Below the pieces are notes generated by a model, which saw nothing but the letters and a program-made list of their open reading frames with translations, ran no database searches and was not told where the DNA came from. Both the position numbers and the translations under genes were made by a program. A stretch of 64,000 nt of DNA from Palsa-504 sp963835775 (GTDB lineage: Bacteria > Actinomycetota > Actinomycetes > Streptosporangiales > Streptosporangiaceae): assembly GCA_963835775.1 (NCBI GenBank), contig CAWIHB010000007.1, positions 124,001-188,000 of the forward strand, in the 5' to 3' direction. Positions 52,992-60,852 of this stretch are shown here, one piece after another. The stretch's first letter is position 1. Every line of letters starts with the position of its first letter.

Positions 52992-54005
52992 ATGGCCAAC
53001 CCGCGCACGACCGCGAACACGCGCGCCCGCAAGCCAAAGGCGCCGCCGGTGGACCAGGAGCTCGCCGTCCGCATGTTTGAGGTCATGGCGCTGATGCGCG
53101 CGGTCGAGGACCGGATGGTCACCATGTACAAGCAGGGCGAGCTGCTCGGCTCGCTGTACACCGGGCACTGGCACGAGGCGATCGCGGTGGGGACGGCATC
53201 GGCGCTGCGGCCCACCGACGTGGTTGCCCCGCTGCACCGGGACCTCGGCGTCCACCTGTGGCGGGGAATGGAACCGTGGCAGGTGATGGCCAGCTTCATG
53301 GGCAAGGCGACCTCACCAACCGGCGGCCGGGACGGCACGCTGCACTACGGGCGGCTCGACCTCAACATCATCAATCCGGTCAGCCACATCCCCAACAACT
53401 ACCCGGTCGCCACCGGGGCGGCGTTCGCGCTGAGGTACCGCGGCACCGACGGCGTGGCCATGGCCTACTGCGGGGACGGCTCGACCGGGCGCGGGGACTT
53501 CCACGAGGCGGTCAACATCGCGGCTGTGCAGCGCCTGCCCTGCGTGTTTATCGTCGAGAACAACCAGTACTCCTACTCCACCCCGCTTACCCTCACCAGC
53601 GCGTCCGCCGACTTCGCCAGCAAGGCGGCCGGGTACGGGATTCCCGGTGAGCGGGTGGACGGCATCGACGTATTCGCGGTGCACGAGGCCGCCGCCACCG
53701 CGGTCGCCCGCGCGCGGGCCGGGGACGGGCCGTCGCTCATCGAGGCGGTCACGATGCGGATGCACGGCCACGCCGAGCATGACCCGGCCGACTACGTACC
53801 GAGAGAGCTCATCGAGCTGTGGGCCAAGCGCGACCCCGTTGAGGAGTGCGGTGCCCGCCTGGTCGAACTCGGTTTCCTCGACCCCGAGGGCGTGGCGGCG
53901 GTGAAGGCGCAGGCGCGCAAGACGGCCCTGGAGCACAGGAACAAGGTGCTCGGCATGCCGATGCCCGAACCGGACCACGAGGAGGACCGCGTCTATGCCA
54001 GCTGA
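52992..54005 (+). CDS. 2-oxo acid dehydrogenase E1 alpha subunit (TPP-dependent)
   Basis: 337 residues. It is the thiamine-diphosphate-binding half of E1, which decarboxylates a 2-oxo acid. The TPP/Mg motif is GDG (161-163) in AYCGDGSTGRGDFHEAVNIA, followed by VFIVENNQYSYST. LMRAVEDRMVTMYKQGELLG, HRDLGVHLWRG and HGHAEHDPADYVPRELI are typical of pyruvate, acetoin or branched-chain E1 alpha. A strong AGGAGG precedes the ATG. It is the first of four genes that encode a whole complex inside the aromatic operon. The acceptor (pyruvate, acetoin or a pathway-specific oxo acid) is not resolved. Confidence 0.9.
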   Translation: MANPRTTANTRARKPKAPPVDQELAVRMFEVMALMRAVEDRMVTMYKQGELLGSLYTGHWHEAIAVGTASALRPTDVVAPLHRDLGVHLWRGMEPWQVMASFMGKATSPTGGRDGTLHYGRLDLNIINPVSHIPNNYPVATGAAFALRYRGTDGVAMAYCGDGSTGRGDFHEAVNIAAVQRLPCVFIVENNQYSYSTPLTLTSASADFASKAAGYGIPGERVDGIDVFAVHEAAATAVARARAGDGPSLIEAVTMRMHGHAEHDPADYVPRELIELWAKRDPVEECGARLVELGFLDPEGVAAVKAQARKTALEHRNKVLGMPMPEPDHEEDRVYAS

Positions 54006-55095
54006 GACCACGGCGCCAGCTGAGACCACGGCGCCAGCTGAGACCACGGCGCCAGCTGAGACCACGGCGCCAGCTGAGACCACGGCGCCAGCTGAGACCA
54101 CGGCGCCAGCTGAGACCGCGGCAGCCACCGTGAGCTACCTCGAGGCCATCGCCGACGCCCTGCGCAGCGAGATGGACGCCGACCCGGACGTGTTCCTGAT
54201 CGGCGAGGACGTCGGGCAGTTCGGCGGCGCGTTCAAGGTGACCAAGGGTTTCCTTGATCGCTTCGGCCCGCAGCGAGTCGTGGATACGCCCATTGCGGAG
54301 TCGGGTTTCACCGGGCTGGCCTGCGGCGCCGCTCTGTTTGGCCTGCGCCCGGTGGTGGAGTTCCAGTTCGCGGACTTCATCTCGTGCGCGTTCGACCAGA
54401 TCATCAACAACTGCTCCCGGCACTACTACCGGACCGGCAATCCGATCCCGGTCACGTTCCGGGCTCCGTTCGGCGCGCGGCTGCGGGCCGGGCCCACGCA
54501 CTCGCAGAGCATCGAGGCCTACTTCGCTCACGTCCCGGGCCTGAAGATCGTGGCGCCAGCGACGCCCGAGGATGCCGCCGGGCTGATGATCAGCGCGATC
54601 CGCGACAACAACCCGGTGCTGTACCTGGAGAGCAAGTACCTGTACCGGCGGATCGAAGCCGCCGCGCCGCTGTCGCTGGACCTGGTGCCGATCGGGTCGG
54701 CGAAGGTCGTCCGCGAGGGCACCAGGGTCAGCCTGCTGACCTACTCGGTCGGCGTGCACCAGGGCCTGGAGGCCGCGGCGAAGCTGGCCGAGGAGGGCAT
54801 TTCCGTCGAGGTCATCGACCTGCGGACCCTGGTCCCGCTCGACGTCGCGACGATCGCCGCTTCGGTGAACAAGACCTCGCGCGCCGTCGTGCTGCACGAG
54901 GATGCCCGCCGGGCCGGCTATGGCGCCGAGATCGCCGCCACCATCGCCGAACAGTGCTTCTGGCGACTGGACGGGCCGGTCGTCCGCATCGCAGGGAAGA
55001 ACACCCCGATCCCGACCAGCCCGGCGCTGGAGGACGCGGCCGTGCCCCAGCTGCCCGAGATCATCGACACCCTACGGCGGGTGGCGACCACATGA
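53995..55095 (+). CDS. 2-oxo acid dehydrogenase E1 beta subunit with PAETTA repeat extension
   Basis: 366 residues. After an N-terminal run of seven PAETTA-type repeats (about residues 2-43), the normal E1 beta begins at VSYLEAIADALRSEMDADPD. It continues LIGEDVGQFGGAFKVTKGFL, RVVDTPIAESGFTGLACGAA and PVVEFQFADFISCAFDQIIN, and has the C-terminal transketolase domain VSLLTYSVGVHQGLEAAAKL. It completes the E1 heterotetramer. Its ATG lies 11 nt inside the end of the E1 alpha gene, so translation is coupled. The extension is low-complexity and acidic, and unlike usual E1 beta starts. Confidence 0.9.
   Translation: MPAETTAPAETTAPAETTAPAETTAPAETTAPAETTAPAETAAATVSYLEAIADALRSEMDADPDVFLIGEDVGQFGGAFKVTKGFLDRFGPQRVVDTPIAESGFTGLACGAALFGLRPVVEFQFADFISCAFDQIINNCSRHYYRTGNPIPVTFRAPFGARLRAGPTHSQSIEAYFAHVPGLKIVAPATPEDAAGLMISAIRDNNPVLYLESKYLYRRIEAAAPLSLDLVPIGSAKVVREGTRVSLLTYSVGVHQGLEAAAKLAEEGISVEVIDLRTLVPLDVATIAASVNKTSRAVVLHEDARRAGYGAEIAATIAEQCFWRLDGPVVRIAGKNTPIPTSPALEDAAVPQLPEIIDTLRRVATT
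53998..54123 (+). repeat. 18-bp tandem repeat, seven copies, across the E1 alpha/E1 beta junction
   Basis: Unit CCAGCTGAGACCACGGCG. Six copies are identical and the last is degenerate. In the E1 beta frame it reads PAETTA. The first copy contains the TGA that ends E1 alpha (54003-54005), so the array begins exactly in the gene overlap and extends E1 beta only. Confidence 0.95.
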
Positions 55096-56483
55096 GCACG
55101 CATGACGTGGTGGTGCTGGGCGGCGGCCCCGGCGGCTACGCCGCCGCGCTGTACGGCGCCTCAGCCGGGCTCGACGTCGCCCTGGTGGAGCGGCAGAAGG
55201 TCGGCGGGACCTGCCTGCACCGCGGCTGCATCCCGGCCAAGGCGCTGCTGCAGGCGGCCGAGGTGGCCCGCACGGTGGGCGAGGCCGGCGACTTCGGGAT
55301 CATGCCAGAAGGAGGGTACCGGCCCGACTGGACGAGGATCAACGAGCGCAAGTCCGGCATCGTCGACCGGCTCGCCCGGGGCCTGACCGGCCTGCTGGCC
55401 AAGCGCAAGGTCACCGTGGTCAGCGGGGCTGGCCGGCTCACCCCCGACGGCGCCGTGGCCGTGGACGGCACGGTCCTGGTCGGCAGCCGCGGGGTGATCA
55501 TCGCGACCGGCTCGGAACCCCGGTCGCTGCCCGGCTTTGAGTTCGACGGCGAGCGCGTCATCAGCTCCGACCACGCCACCAACCTGCCGGCCCTCGGCCA
55601 GCGGGTCGCCGTGATCGGCGGCGGCGTCGTCGGGTGCGAGTTCGCCTCGGTCTTCGCCGACCTCGGCGTCGCCACCACCCTGCTGGAAATGCTGCCCGGC
55701 GGGGTGCTGCCGGTGGGGCCGGATCCCGAGGTCGCCAGCGTCCTGGCCCGCTCGCTGGCCAAGCGGAAGGTCGGGGTGCACGCCGGGGCCCGGGCATCGG
55801 CGCCTGAGTACACGACGGACGGCCTGGTGATCGCGTTCGAGACCCCGAAGGGGTCGGAGAAGCTCGAGGTCGATCAGGTCCTGGTGTCGGTCGGACGACG
55901 GCCGGTCACCCCGGACTGCGGCTTCGCCGAGGCTGGGGTGGCCGTATCCGACCGCGGCTTCGTCCAGGTCGACCCGACCACCCTCGCGACCAGCCGTCCC
56001 GGCCTCTACGCGGTCGGCGACGTCATCGACACCCCGGGTCTGGCGCACGTGGCCTACGCCGAAGCGATCGTGGCGATCGGGTCGATCCTCGGCGAGCACC
56101 CGGTACCCGTCGACTACGGGAAGGTCCCGTGGATCGTCTACACCCACCCGGAGGTCTCCTGGGTCGGCATGACCGAGGCCGAGGCCCGCGCCGCAGGCCA
56201 CGACGTGGTCGTCCACCGCGGGCATTTCGCCGGCAACGGCCGGGCGATGATCGTCGGCTCGCCTGACGGCCTGGTGAAGGTGATCGCGCAGCGGGACGGC
56301 CCGCTGCTCGGCGTCCATCTGGCCGGCCCGTGGGCCAGCGAGTTGCTGGTGGAGAACTACCTGGCCCTCAACTGGCAGGCCACGCCGGCCGACGTCGGCC
56401 GCTTCATCCATCCGCACCCGAGCCTGTCGGAGGCGATCGGCGAGACCATGCTCGCGCTCACCGGCCGCTCCCTACACGGCTGA
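55092..56483 (+). CDS. lpdA: dihydrolipoamide dehydrogenase (E3) of the operon-borne complex
   Basis: 463 residues, standard length without lipoyl domains. FAD site VVLGGGPGGYAAALYGASAG, redox disulfide C41-C46 (GGTCLHRGCIPAKALL), NAD site RVAVIGGGVVGCEFASVFAD, second FAD contact GLYAVGDVIDTPGLAHVA and C-terminal HPHPSLSE. It reoxidises the lipoyl groups of the E2 encoded next. The ATG overlaps the E1 beta stop (ATGA). It is distinct from the two-lipoyl E3 at 1349. Confidence 0.94.
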   Translation: MSTHDVVVLGGGPGGYAAALYGASAGLDVALVERQKVGGTCLHRGCIPAKALLQAAEVARTVGEAGDFGIMPEGGYRPDWTRINERKSGIVDRLARGLTGLLAKRKVTVVSGAGRLTPDGAVAVDGTVLVGSRGVIIATGSEPRSLPGFEFDGERVISSDHATNLPALGQRVAVIGGGVVGCEFASVFADLGVATTLLEMLPGGVLPVGPDPEVASVLARSLAKRKVGVHAGARASAPEYTTDGLVIAFETPKGSEKLEVDQVLVSVGRRPVTPDCGFAEAGVAVSDRGFVQVDPTTLATSRPGLYAVGDVIDTPGLAHVAYAEAIVAIGSILGEHPVPVDYGKVPWIVYTHPEVSWVGMTEAEARAAGHDVVVHRGHFAGNGRAMIVGSPDGLVKVIAQRDGPLLGVHLAGPWASELLVENYLALNWQATPADVGRFIHPHPSLSEAIGETMLALTGRSLHG

Positions 56484-56513
56484 CACGGCACGGCCGAGAC
56501 TTCAGGAGGGACC

Positions 56514-57833
56514 ATGGCGGACGTCTTCAAGATGCCGAAGCTGGGCGAGAGCGTCACCACGGGCACGGTGACGAGGTGGCTGGTGGCCGTGGGCGACACG
56601 GTCGACTTTGACGATCCCCTGCTCGAGGTATCCACCGACAAGGTCGACTCCGAGATTCCCAGCCCCTACAGCGGCGTCCTGCTGGAGATCATGGTCCCGG
56701 AGGGGGAGACCGTGGACGTCGGGGCGGACCTGGCCCGCATCGGCGAGCCCGGAGCCGAGGCCCCGTCCGCGGCCTCGCCCGCTCAGGCCGCCGTCCCGGC
56801 CCCAGCTGCCACTTCGGCCCCGGCTTCCGTTCCGGCTCCCGCTCCGGTTCCCGTTCCGGCTCCGGTTCCCGCGGCCCCGACCGGGAACGGCGGCGGACGG
56901 CTGCTGTCGCCGATCGTCCGGCAGCTCGCCGCTCAGCACGGCATCGACCTCGGCACGATCCAGGGATCGGGCGCCACCGGCCGGATCATGCGCGAGGACG
57001 TCGAGGCCGCCATCGCCCGCGCGGCCGCGGCCCCGCCCGCCGCCGTGGCCCCGGCCGCGCCGGTCACCGCCGCGGCCCCGCCGGCCCCGTCGGCCGCCCC
57101 CGCCGCGGCGGCGGCCAAGCTCGGCCCCCGCGACGAAGCGGAGCCGCTGTCGCGCATGCGGCTGGCCATCGGCGAGCGCATGATCGCCTCACTGCGGACC
57201 GCCCCGCACGTCTGGACGTCGGTCGAAGTGGACCTGCAGGCCATCGAGGATGTCCGGCGCCGCCACAAAGAGCGGTTCCGGCGCGAGGAAGGCATGTCGC
57301 TCACCAACCTCAGCTTCATCGCCCGCGCTGTCTGCGATGCCCTGCGCACGTTCCCCGTGGTCAACTCCTCCGTCGACATGCAGGCCAAGACGCGGATCCT
57401 GCACCACTACGTCAACCTCGGGATCGCGGTCGACCTCAGCGAGCAGGGCCTGGTGGCGCCCGTGGTCAGGGACGCCGACGGCCTCAACCTGCGCGGGCTC
57501 GCCCGCGCCATCCGCGCCGCGGCGGACAAGGTCAACGGCGGCAAGTTCACCAACGATGACCTGACCGGCTCTACGTTCACGATCACCAACCCGGGGCCGT
57601 TCGGCGACTACGCGTCGGCGCCCATCATCAACCAGCCCAACGCCGCGATCCTGTCGACCAACATGGTGTCCCGCCGGCCCACGGCCGTCGGCGATGCGGT
57701 CGCGATCCACTACATGACGATCCTCGGATTCTGCTACGACCACCGGGCCTTCGACGGCGTCACCGCGTCCCGTTTCCTCGCCTACATCCGCGACGCCCTG
57801 CAGGACCGGAACTGGGAAGCCGAGCTCGGATAA
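56514..57833 (+). CDS. 2-oxo acid dehydrogenase E2 (dihydrolipoamide acyltransferase) of the operon-borne complex
   Basis: 439 residues. One lipoyl domain with K43 in EVSTDKVDSEIP, then a long Pro/Ala linker with APVPVPAPVP repeats. The E1/E3-binding domain is LSPIVRQLAAQHGIDLGTIQ, and after a second Ala/Pro linker comes the catalytic core with the active-site YDHRAFDGV (H410). The lipoyl sequence KLGESVTTGTVTRWLVAVGD resembles branched-chain or succinyl-type E2s more than classic pyruvate E2. The ribosome site AGGAGG is strong. It completes a self-contained complex with E1 and E3. Confidence 0.93.
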   Translation: MADVFKMPKLGESVTTGTVTRWLVAVGDTVDFDDPLLEVSTDKVDSEIPSPYSGVLLEIMVPEGETVDVGADLARIGEPGAEAPSAASPAQAAVPAPAATSAPASVPAPAPVPVPAPVPAAPTGNGGGRLLSPIVRQLAAQHGIDLGTIQGSGATGRIMREDVEAAIARAAAAPPAAVAPAAPVTAAAPPAPSAAPAAAAAKLGPRDEAEPLSRMRLAIGERMIASLRTAPHVWTSVEVDLQAIEDVRRRHKERFRREEGMSLTNLSFIARAVCDALRTFPVVNSSVDMQAKTRILHHYVNLGIAVDLSEQGLVAPVVRDADGLNLRGLARAIRAAADKVNGGKFTNDDLTGSTFTITNPGPFGDYASAPIINQPNAAILSTNMVSRRPTAVGDAVAIHYMTILGFCYDHRAFDGVTASRFLAYIRDALQDRNWEAELG

Positions 57834-57882
57834 ACCCCATCCCCACACATGAGCTAAGCAGATCGGAAGGGAAGGAGCAGAA

Positions 57883-58833
57883 ATGCCGGTCATACGCCTC
57901 GGTTACATTCAGGTCCGGGTCACCGACATGGAAGAAGCAGTCAATCACTACAGCAATACCCTGGGCATGAAGATCGTAGCGACCGGTCAGGGCGGTCCCC
58001 ACATGTCGCCGCACGGCATCAGCCCGGGGAAGATGACCTACCTGAAGGCGTGGGACGAGTGGGACCATCACTCGGTCGTCCTGGAGGAAGGCGGCGTCGG
58101 ACTGGTCAAGTTCGGCTACAAGGTCAGCAGCACCGACGACCTGGCCGCGTTCGAGAAGCGGGTGCAGCAGTTCGGCGCGACGACCCAGCGCATGAGCAAG
58201 GGCGAGAACCTGGCCGTCGGCGACGGCTTCCGGGTGACGCTCCCGTCCGACCACGTCCTCGAGCTGTACCACGAGATGGAATACATCGGTACCGAGACCG
58301 GCGCGCTGAACCCCCCGCCGTGGCCCAGGGACGCACGCGGCGCGGCGGTGCCACGGCTCGACCACTGCCTCTACACCGCCGAGGACCCGGAGCTGGACGA
58401 GCGATTCTGGGCCGAATGCCTCGACTTCCGGGCGGGTGAGCGGCTCATCACCGACCCGAGCGATCCGGAGCTCATCGGCACCTGGATGTACTGCGGGCAG
58501 ACGCCGCACGACGTCGCCGTGATCAAGGGACCGAACGGCAAGCTGCACCACTTCGCGTTCCTGCTCGAGGACTGGAACGCCATCCTGCGGGCCGGAGACA
58601 TCTTCGGCATGGACGAGGTGCCGGTTGACATCGGGCCGACCCGGCACGGGATCACCCGCGGAACCACGATCTACTTCTTCGACCCGTCAGGCAACCGCAA
58701 CGAGGTCTTCTCCGGCGGGTACCTCACCGGTCCTGACTTCCCGACCATCACCTGGACGGCCGACCAGCTTGGCCGGGGGATCTTCTACATCTCCGGCGAG
58801 GTGAACGAGCGCTTCACCACGGTCGTGACCTGA
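57883..58833 (+). CDS. catechol 2,3-dioxygenase (extradiol), copy 1
   Basis: 316-residue two-domain VOC extradiol dioxygenase that opens catechol beside its hydroxyls to give 2-hydroxymuconic semialdehyde. Fe(II) ligands are H161 (RLDHCLY), H222 or H223 (GKLHHFAF) and E274 (GNRNEVFSGG), spaced as in XylE. The family signature GPTRHGITRGTTIYFFDPSG is intact. GGAAGGAG precedes the ATG. It lies 49 nt after the E2 gene and 4 nt before the second hydratase. A second dioxygenase is at 61866 on the other strand. Confidence 0.94.
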   Translation: MPVIRLGYIQVRVTDMEEAVNHYSNTLGMKIVATGQGGPHMSPHGISPGKMTYLKAWDEWDHHSVVLEEGGVGLVKFGYKVSSTDDLAAFEKRVQQFGATTQRMSKGENLAVGDGFRVTLPSDHVLELYHEMEYIGTETGALNPPPWPRDARGAAVPRLDHCLYTAEDPELDERFWAECLDFRAGERLITDPSDPELIGTWMYCGQTPHDVAVIKGPNGKLHHFAFLLEDWNAILRAGDIFGMDEVPVDIGPTRHGITRGTTIYFFDPSGNRNEVFSGGYLTGPDFPTITWTADQLGRGIFYISGEVNERFTTVVT

Positions 58834-58837
58834 TCCG

Positions 58838-59680
58838 ATGCCGGACCAGCAGCAGGCGGCCGGCCGTGACGCCGTGACGGCAGAACTGGCCGGCCGCCTC
58901 TGGCGGGCCGAAGCTGACCGGGTGGCGATCGATCCCATCGGAGCGGCCTGGCCGGACCTGACCGTCGATGACGCGTACGTCATCCAGACCCGCAACGTAC
59001 AGCGGCGGCTGGCCGCCGGGCGCGTGATCCGCGGCCGGAAGATCGGCCTCACCTCGCGGCCGATGCAGGAGTTCCTGCGCGTCTTCGAGCCGACGTTCGG
59101 GGTGCTGCTGGACGACATGTTCGTCGACGACGGAGACGAGATCGCGCTGGCCGAACTCATCCAGCCCCGGGTCGAGGCCGAGATCGCCTTCGTCATGGGC
59201 CGCGACCTGGCAGGCCCGGGGGTCACCACGAGCAACGCGCTCACCGCGATCGGAGGTGTCCTGGCGGCGCTGGAGATCGGCGACAGCCGCATCGCGGACT
59301 GGAGGATCCAGCTGGTGGACACCGTCGCAGACAACGCCTCGTCGGGCCGGCTGGTGCTCGGCGGGAAACTCACCGCGGTCACCGACCTCGACCTGAGCGT
59401 GGTCGGGATGGTAATCAGCCGCAACGGCCAGCTGCTGCACACCGGCGCCGGCGCGGCCGTACTGGGCAATCCGGCGCGATGCGTGGCGTGGCTGGCCAAC
59501 AAGCTCGCCTCGTTCGGAGGCGTCCTGCGGGCCGGGGACGTGGTCCTGTCCGGAGCCCTGCACCGGCTGATACCGGTGCGGCCAGGAGATGTGTTCCGCG
59601 CGGAGTTCGGTCATCTGGGCGCGGTCACGACTCACTTCAGCAACGCAGGCTACCGCGGCGACACCGGCCAGGTGGCCTAG
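58838..59680 (+). CDS. 2-hydroxypenta-2,4-dienoate hydratase, copy 2
   Basis: 280 residues, closely similar to the copy at 45520 across its length. Shared parts are RGRKIGLTSRPMQEFLRVFE, VLLDDMFVDDGDEIALAELI, QPRVEAEIAFVMGRDLAGPG and DSRIADWRIQLVDTVADNAS. It has the same reaction in the lower pathway. It is again paired with a decarboxylase gene through a one-base overlap, so the hydratase-decarboxylase pair has been duplicated as a unit. Confidence 0.9.
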   Translation: MPDQQQAAGRDAVTAELAGRLWRAEADRVAIDPIGAAWPDLTVDDAYVIQTRNVQRRLAAGRVIRGRKIGLTSRPMQEFLRVFEPTFGVLLDDMFVDDGDEIALAELIQPRVEAEIAFVMGRDLAGPGVTTSNALTAIGGVLAALEIGDSRIADWRIQLVDTVADNASSGRLVLGGKLTAVTDLDLSVVGMVISRNGQLLHTGAGAAVLGNPARCVAWLANKLASFGGVLRAGDVVLSGALHRLIPVRPGDVFRAEFGHLGAVTTHFSNAGYRGDTGQVA

Positions 59681-60450
59681 TGAACCCGCAGTCAATCGCC
59701 GATCAGCTCATCAGAGCCGAACGCGAGCGGACGGCGATCCCGGCCTTCACCAGCACTTTCCCCTTCCTCGGGGTCAAGCAGGCCTACCTGGCCCAGGATC
59801 TGGTGGTGCGGCAGCGGCTGGCCAGCGGCGAACGCCTGATCGGCGCCAAGCTCGGCCTGACCAGCCGGATCATGCAGCAGGTGATCAACGTGCACGAGCC
59901 GGTGTACGGCTGGCTCACGTCGGGCATGGTCGCCCCGGCGGGCGAACCGCTGCCGCTCGACGAGCTCATCCATCCCCGGGCCGAGCCCGAGATCGCTTTC
60001 CTGCTCAGGGCCGAGCCGGACCGCCCGGCCACGACCACCAGCGTCCTGGCCGCGACCGAGGCGGTGTTCGGCGCCATCGAGGTATTCGACTCCAGGTACG
60101 AGTCCTACTCCTACCGGCTCCCCGATGTCATCGCCGACAACGTGGGCGCGGCTCGCTTCGTGCTCGGCTCGCAGGCCCGCAAGCCGGGCGAGCTGGAGGA
60201 TCTCCGCCTGGTCGGCTGCGTGTTCCGATCGCACGGCGAGGTGGTCGGGACCGGGGCCGGCGGGGCCGCGCTCGGTCATCCGGCCGCTGCGGTGGCCTGG
60301 CTGGTCAACGTGCTCGCGGCCGGAGGCAAGCAGCTCGCCGCCGGGTCACTGGTGCTGTCCGGCGGCTTGACCGCCCCGGCGCCGCTGCGCCGGGGGCGGG
60401 TGCTGTCGGCCGATTTCGACGGACTCGGCACGGTGAGTGTCTACGGCTGA
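59680..60450 (+). CDS. 4-oxalocrotonate decarboxylase, copy 2
   Basis: 256 residues from GTG 59680, which overlaps the hydratase stop by one base. GAKLGLTSRIMQQVINVHEP, HPRAEPEIAFLLRAE and DSRYESYSYRLPDVIADNVG match the copy at 46350. The metal-ligand context reads HPRAEPE where copy 1 has HPRVEPE. It acts in the oxalocrotonate branch. The two copies may serve differently substituted intermediates or simply raise dosage. Confidence 0.88.
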   Translation: MNPQSIADQLIRAERERTAIPAFTSTFPFLGVKQAYLAQDLVVRQRLASGERLIGAKLGLTSRIMQQVINVHEPVYGWLTSGMVAPAGEPLPLDELIHPRAEPEIAFLLRAEPDRPATTTSVLAATEAVFGAIEVFDSRYESYSYRLPDVIADNVGAARFVLGSQARKPGELEDLRLVGCVFRSHGEVVGTGAGGAALGHPAAAVAWLVNVLAAGGKQLAAGSLVLSGGLTAPAPLRRGRVLSADFDGLGTVSVYG

Positions 60451-60489
60451 GATGGGAACGCTGATGCTCGTCCAGGATGAGGACACGAC

Positions 60490-60852
60490 GTGCAGACCTT
60501 GACCGTAATGCCCGTCGCCGAGTCGATGCCGGTACGCGATGACGAGACCATCCTCGCGGCTATGGTCCGCTCCGGGTTCTTGTACCGGTTCGGCTGCAAG
60601 CGGGGCGGGTGCGGGGTCTGCAAGGTGCATATCGTGGCCGGCGAGGTGCGGTACGAGCGGCCGGTCGCCCCGACCGTGCTCAGCGACGCCGAACGTGCCG
60701 CCGGCGTATGCCTGAGCTGCCGCGCCGTCCCGCTCACTGATGTCGTCATCGAGCTGCAAGAAGGCGACCGCCTCATTCTCGCCTCGCCCCTGCTGCGGGA
60801 CACGGCCAAGCGGGCCGCGGCGCGGGAAAAGGAACGCCACGGTGAGGCCTGA
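60490..60852 (+). CDS. 2Fe-2S ferredoxin (XylT/DmpQ-like)
   Basis: 120 residues with plant-type cluster cysteines C36, C41 and C44 (FGCKRGGCGVCKV) and C74/C77 (GVCLSCRAVP). XylT-type ferredoxins re-reduce catechol 2,3-dioxygenase after oxidative inactivation. That fits its place behind the dioxygenase and between two extradiol genes. The basic C-terminal tail (RDTAKRAAAREKERHGEA) extends beyond the usual fold. The start is GTG without a strong ribosome site. Confidence 0.87.
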   Translation: MQTLTVMPVAESMPVRDDETILAAMVRSGFLYRFGCKRGGCGVCKVHIVAGEVRYERPVAPTVLSDAERAAGVCLSCRAVPLTDVVIELQEGDRLILASPLLRDTAKRAAAREKERHGEA

